Origin: an uncultured Bacteroidales bacterium
GTDB taxonomy: Bacteria; Bacteroidota; Bacteroidia; Bacteroidales; Paludibacteraceae
NCBI GenBank assembly: GCA_902762355.1
Contig: CACWNR010000014.1
Coordinates: forward strand, 25,474-89,473
DNA length: 64,000 bases
Direction: 5' to 3'
The position numbers and the translations under genes are program-made. This document shows, in pieces, positions 61,204-64,000 of the stretch. The notes beneath the pieces were generated by a model. That model had not been told where the DNA came from and ran no database searches. It saw nothing but the letters and a program-made list of their open reading frames with translations. Positions within the stretch are counted from its first letter, which is position 1. Each line of letters begins with the position of its first letter.

Positions 61204-62574
61204 TCATTTCCCCCATAATTCTTTAATTACCACACTCGGCCATTTCCAGTTTTGGTATGCCAACTGCGCGAGACCCGGTGCCAAAATCAATCCCCAGATG
61301 CCTATACTCCACGGGTCAAGGAAGATCCAAAGCAATATCACCGTTGCTGCGCCGCTCAGCAGCGACGGAATAAAGAACGGAATCTTGTTGTCCGCCATGA
61401 TAAAGCCCGCAGAGACCGCGTGGTTGTGCTCCAACGTGCTGATAAGCAGCATCACCAGTAACATTGCCACCGGCACAAACTGCGTCTGACTGCCAATCAG
61501 GTTCAGCGCCCAGTCTCCTAATAGTACCCACGCTATTCCGCCTACAGCATAAACTACCCACAGACTACCCGTACATAGTATGTAGTAGCGTTTCAATGTC
61601 GTGAGATCGTTCTCTGCCCGACATTGCGCTAACTTAGGCAGGTAAGACTGATAGAATACCGTCGCACAGCGTGCCAGGATATCCATCACCTGCATCGTGA
61701 TACCGTAACATGCTACTTCTTCCAGTGTCAAGAAGGCCGAGCCGATGAGGATAGCCGATTTGTTCACCATAAAACCGCCTAACTGTGTCAAACCGATCTT
61801 GACGGCATTCGGCGTGATAGCCGCTAGTATACCTTTCGGTTCTTGCGGTATAGCTGCGAGCAGATGCTCTTTCAATGCGGGCGTATAGAAGACGCGATAG
61901 GTCAATACGCGACGAATGATCGTTGATATCAGTTGAGAGGCAACGATAGCCGTCAAACCGAAACCGGCATAGATCAGTCCGATCGCCAGACCGATATAAA
62001 CCGTCTGACCTAACATGTTGATCTGCTGGGTGCGGGTGACGTACCCCTTACCGGTCAGCAGTGCGTCGTAATAGAAGGTGTAGAGATTATAGCAGTTGAT
62101 GGCAATCAATAAGATCCATGCGATCAGCGCATCTTGACGGTCACCGGAATATTTTTGCAGTATATAGTAGAAATAAGCCGTTCCCCCTGTAGCCAAAAGC
62201 GCAAACACGCCTATTGCTATCCATCGGTAGAAACGCCGCATGGCGATGAGTGTACCCTTCAGCAGACCATAATCCACCTCCGAATCGGAATCCGCATGGG
62301 CCACGCCTTCTTTCTGCAGCGACTTCACGCCCGAGAAGATATAACTGATGTTTCGTGCGAACGAAGGCCGGAAACCAAAGTCGAGTAGCATCACAAGGAA
62401 CGTGATCGTCTGGAAAATGTTCCAGATACCTACCGTCTCTTGCGGCATCTTATGCAAGATAAATGGAAGCAGGATCACACCGGCGCCAATCATAAACGCC
62501 GTACCAGCATAGCTCCATGCTATCTCGCGCTTCCCGATATGTTCGACTTTCTCTGCCAAAAGACCAATAACCAA
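61204..62574 (-). CDS. wzx: Wzx-type oligosaccharide flippase
   Basis: The 456-residue membrane protein has 12-14 spans of the MOP/PST exporter family (AWSYAGTAFMIGAGVILLPFILHKMPQETVGIWNIFQT; FGFRPSFARNISYIFSG). It would flip the undecaprenyl-linked repeat unit to the periplasm. There is no in-frame ATG before residue 28, and a TAA lies upstream, so translation must start at a TTG. The one at 62574 lies inside a 7-bp-periodic CCAATNA tract, which then encodes the first residues (VIGLLA). It begins 19 bp after the UDP-sugar dehydrogenase gene. Confidence 0.87.
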   Translation of the reverse strand: MVIGLLAEKVEHIGKREIAWSYAGTAFMIGAGVILLPFILHKMPQETVGIWNIFQTITFLVMLLDFGFRPSFARNISYIFSGVKSLQKEGVAHADSDSEVDYGLLKGTLIAMRRFYRWIAIGVFALLATGGTAYFYYILQKYSGDRQDALIAWILLIAINCYNLYTFYYDALLTGKGYVTRTQQINMLGQTVYIGLAIGLIYAGFGLTAIVASQLISTIIRRVLTYRVFYTPALKEHLLAAIPQEPKGILAAITPNAVKIGLTQLGGFMVNKSAILIGSAFLTLEEVACYGITMQVMDILARCATVFYQSYLPKLAQCRAENDLTTLKRYYILCTGSLWVVYAVGGIAWVLLGDWALNLIGSQTQFVPVAMLLVMLLISTLEHNHAVSAGFIMADNKIPFFIPSLLSGAATVILLWIFLDPWSIGIWGLILAPGLAQLAYQNWKWPSVVIKELWGK

Positions 62575-62583
62575 TGACCAATA
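62563..62583. repeat. 7-bp-periodic tract providing the wzx start
   Basis: CCAATAA, CCAATGA and CCAAT heptamers lie over the likely TTG start codon of wzx (minus strand ATTGGTN repeats). Confidence 0.65.
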
Positions 62584-62593
62584 TTTTTAGACG

Positions 62594-63832
62594 TCAATCC
62601 CGTCTAAAAATGTCGCGTGTATATACTTTGTCTTTCACGTCATCCAGCACTGCATCATAACGATTGGCAATGATGGCTTGGCTGCGAAGCTTGAATTGCA
62701 CCAAATCGTTCACTACTTCGCTACCAAAGAACGTGCTACCATTCTCTAAAGTCGGCTCGTAGATGATCACCTGTGCACCTTTCGCCTTGACGCGTTTCAT
62801 GATGCCCTGGATACTCGACTGACGGAAGTTATCGCTGTTCGACTTCATCGTCAGACGATAGACGCCGATGGTACAACTCTTCTCCTGTTTGGCATCGAAA
62901 TCACCTCTGTGGTAATAGTCGTAATACCCGGCTTTAGCCAGTACACGGTCGGCGATGAAGTCCTTACGCGTGCGGTTGGATTCTACAATGGCCTCAATCA
63001 GGTTTTCGGGTACATCCTCGTAGTTAGCCAGCAACTGCTTTGTGTCCTTGGGCAAGCAATAGCCGCCGTAACCGAAGGACGGGTTGTTATAGTGCGTGCC
63101 GATACGCGGATCCAGGCAAACACCATCAATGATCGATTGCGTATCCAGACCTTTCATCTCCGCGTAGGTATCCAACTCGTTGAAATAGCTCACGCGTAGC
63201 GCCAGATACGTATTGGCGAACAACTTGACTGCTTCCGATTCGGTGAGTCCCATGATGCGGGTCTCGATATCCTCTTTCAGCGCACCTTCCTTCAGCAGAT
63301 TAGCAAAACGCTCTGCCGCTTTCACTAACCGTGCATCCTCTAATATCGTACCCACGATGATACGACTCGGGTAGAGGTTGTCATAGAGCGCTTTGCTTTC
63401 ACGCAGGAACTCCGGCGAGAAGAGAATATTATCGCAATGATACTTCTCGCGCACCGACTTCGTATAGCCTACCGGGATAGTCGATTTGATGACCATGATA
63501 GCGTTCGGATTGACGCGTAGCACGGTCTCAATCACGTTCTCCACCGCCGAGGTATCGAAATAATTGAGCCGACTGTCATAGTTCGTCGGTGCGGCAATCA
63601 CCACGTACTCCGCGTCCTTATACGCCGACTCGGCATCCAAGGTCGCCGTCAAATGGAGATCTTTCTCGGCGAGATACTTTTCGATATACTCATCCTGAAT
63701 AGGCGATTGGCGGCGATTGATCATCTCCACCTTCTCCGGCACAATGTCCACTGCCATCACCTCGTTGTGTTGGGCGAGTAGGGTAGCGATGCTGAGACCT
63801 ACATAACCTGTTCCTGCTACTGCAATTTTCAT
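62594..63832 (-). CDS. ugd: UDP-glucose/UDP-hexose 6-dehydrogenase
   Basis: The 412 residues form a nucleotide-sugar dehydrogenase. The NAD motif is GTGYVGLS (residues 7-14). The central linking helix carries [14 protein letters not shown], and the catalytic Cys is in [21 protein letters not shown]-binding C-terminal domain ends [13 protein letters not shown]. It oxidises UDP-glucose to UDP-glucuronate twice over, giving an acidic sugar for cluster 2. Its compact size and CLPKDT motif fit the short Ugd form of Bacteroidota and streptococcal HasB. It is the first complete gene of cluster 2. Confidence 0.94.
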   Translation of the reverse strand: MKIAVAGTGYVGLSIATLLAQHNEVMAVDIVPEKVEMINRRQSPIQDEYIEKYLAEKDLHLTATLDAESAYKDAEYVVIAAPTNYDSRLNYFDTSAVENVIETVLRVNPNAIMVIKSTIPVGYTKSVREKYHCDNILFSPEFLRESKALYDNLYPSRIIVGTILEDARLVKAAERFANLLKEGALKEDIETRIMGLTESEAVKLFANTYLALRVSYFNELDTYAEMKGLDTQSIIDGVCLDPRIGTHYNNPSFGYGGYCLPKDTKQLLANYEDVPENLIEAIVESNRTRKDFIADRVLAKAGYYDYYHRGDFDAKQEKSCTIGVYRLTMKSNSDNFRQSSIQGIMKRVKAKGAQVIIYEPTLENGSTFFGSEVVNDLVQFKLRSQAIIANRYDAVLDDVKDKVYTRDIFRRD

Positions 63833-63884
63833 AAATCTGTCTAAAATAAATTAAACAATGGTGTACTGATGTTGTACCGATCTA

Positions 63885-63921
63885 AGCCTTGACTGTCGGT
63901 TGACCGTCGGTTGACTGTCGG
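63885..63921. repeat. 11-bp tandem repeat in the gap upstream of ugd
   Basis: TTGACTGTCGG, TTGACCGTCGG and TTGACTGTCGG follow each other in exact 11-bp register, between ugd and the partial gene at the right edge. Confidence 0.75.
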
Positions 63922-63944
63922 GATTGGACCGATTTTGGAGGCTA

Positions 63945-64000
63945 TTAGATGTGCTCCTCGACGCCACGGAAATGAACGTTCAGCTCGTGGAGATGCTCCA
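63945..64000 (-). CDS. C-terminal end of an unidentified gene (partial)
   Basis: A minus-strand frame enters from the right edge and ends EHLHELNVHFRGVEEHI-stop at 63945. Seventeen codons are too few to name a family. Codon use is like the neighbours. The 112-bp gap to ugd holds an 11-bp tandem repeat and no consensus promoter. Confidence 0.45.
   Translation of the reverse strand, partial: EHLHELNVHFRGVEEHI

Overview
The window looks like a chromosomal piece of a Bacteroidales bacterium (phylum Bacteroidota). The signs are: promoters of the TTG/TTTG-N20-TAnnTTTG type; type 9 secretion (T9SS) sorting tails; a GldF-type permease; a V/A-type ATPase operon with a DUF2764 gene; a SerC-SerA pair of Bacteroides type; and almost no Shine-Dalgarno sites. 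Genus cannot be read from sequence alone. No tRNA, rRNA, insertion sequence or CRISPR array was found.

Layout. 0-6 kb (+): end of a decarboxylase alpha subunit, serC, serA, a T9SS type B cargo protein and an M3 oligopeptidase. 6.0-6.2 kb: a hairpin-rich stretch with its own minus-strand promoter, a candidate small RNA. 6.3-12.8 kb (-): pheT, prfC, a nucleoside permease, a gldF-like permease and a phosphodiesterase, from one promoter. 13.1-13.9 kb: an unrecognised gene preceded by an octanucleotide repeat, and a small ORF. 14.1-21.4 kb (-): AT-rich surface-glycan cluster 1, with four glycosyltransferases, TagD, a CDP-glycerol phosphotransferase-like enzyme, an FrhB-like Fe-S protein and an FdtA-like isomerase, behind a folded leader of about 470 nt. 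21.9-24.4 kb: an accessory patch with a broken RhuM gene, an intact RhuM-Fic/Doc gene, a winged-helix gene between two copies of one palindrome, and the tail of a lost secreted protein. 24.6-34.7 kb (+): SIMPL protein, gyrA, TPR protein, ruvX, def, mntP, DUF3109, cinA, an OmpA-like protein and an esterase lipoprotein. 34.8-44.2 kb (+): V-ATPase operon E-DUF2764-A-[M6 protease]-B-D-I-K, then fabD and ferritin. 45.9-50.5 kb (+): rplM-rpsI, then rpsB-tsf-AsmA-like gene. 50.5-63.8 kb (-): glycan cluster 2 of Wzx/Wzy type (UDP-sugar dehydrogenase, flippase, polymerase, glycosyltransferases, acyltransferase, phosphoglycosyl transferase, DegT aminotransferase), running into gltX and recQ.

Most notable points: a secreted M6 protease gene overlapping atpA inside the V-ATPase operon; tracts of 7-bp period lying between genes and also in frame inside pheT, cinA and recQ; ten promoters with the same 20-bp spacer; the candidate small RNA; the long leader of glycan cluster 1; and the palindrome-flanked winged-helix/RhuM-Fic patch. 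All functional calls rest on reading motifs by eye; no database search was run.
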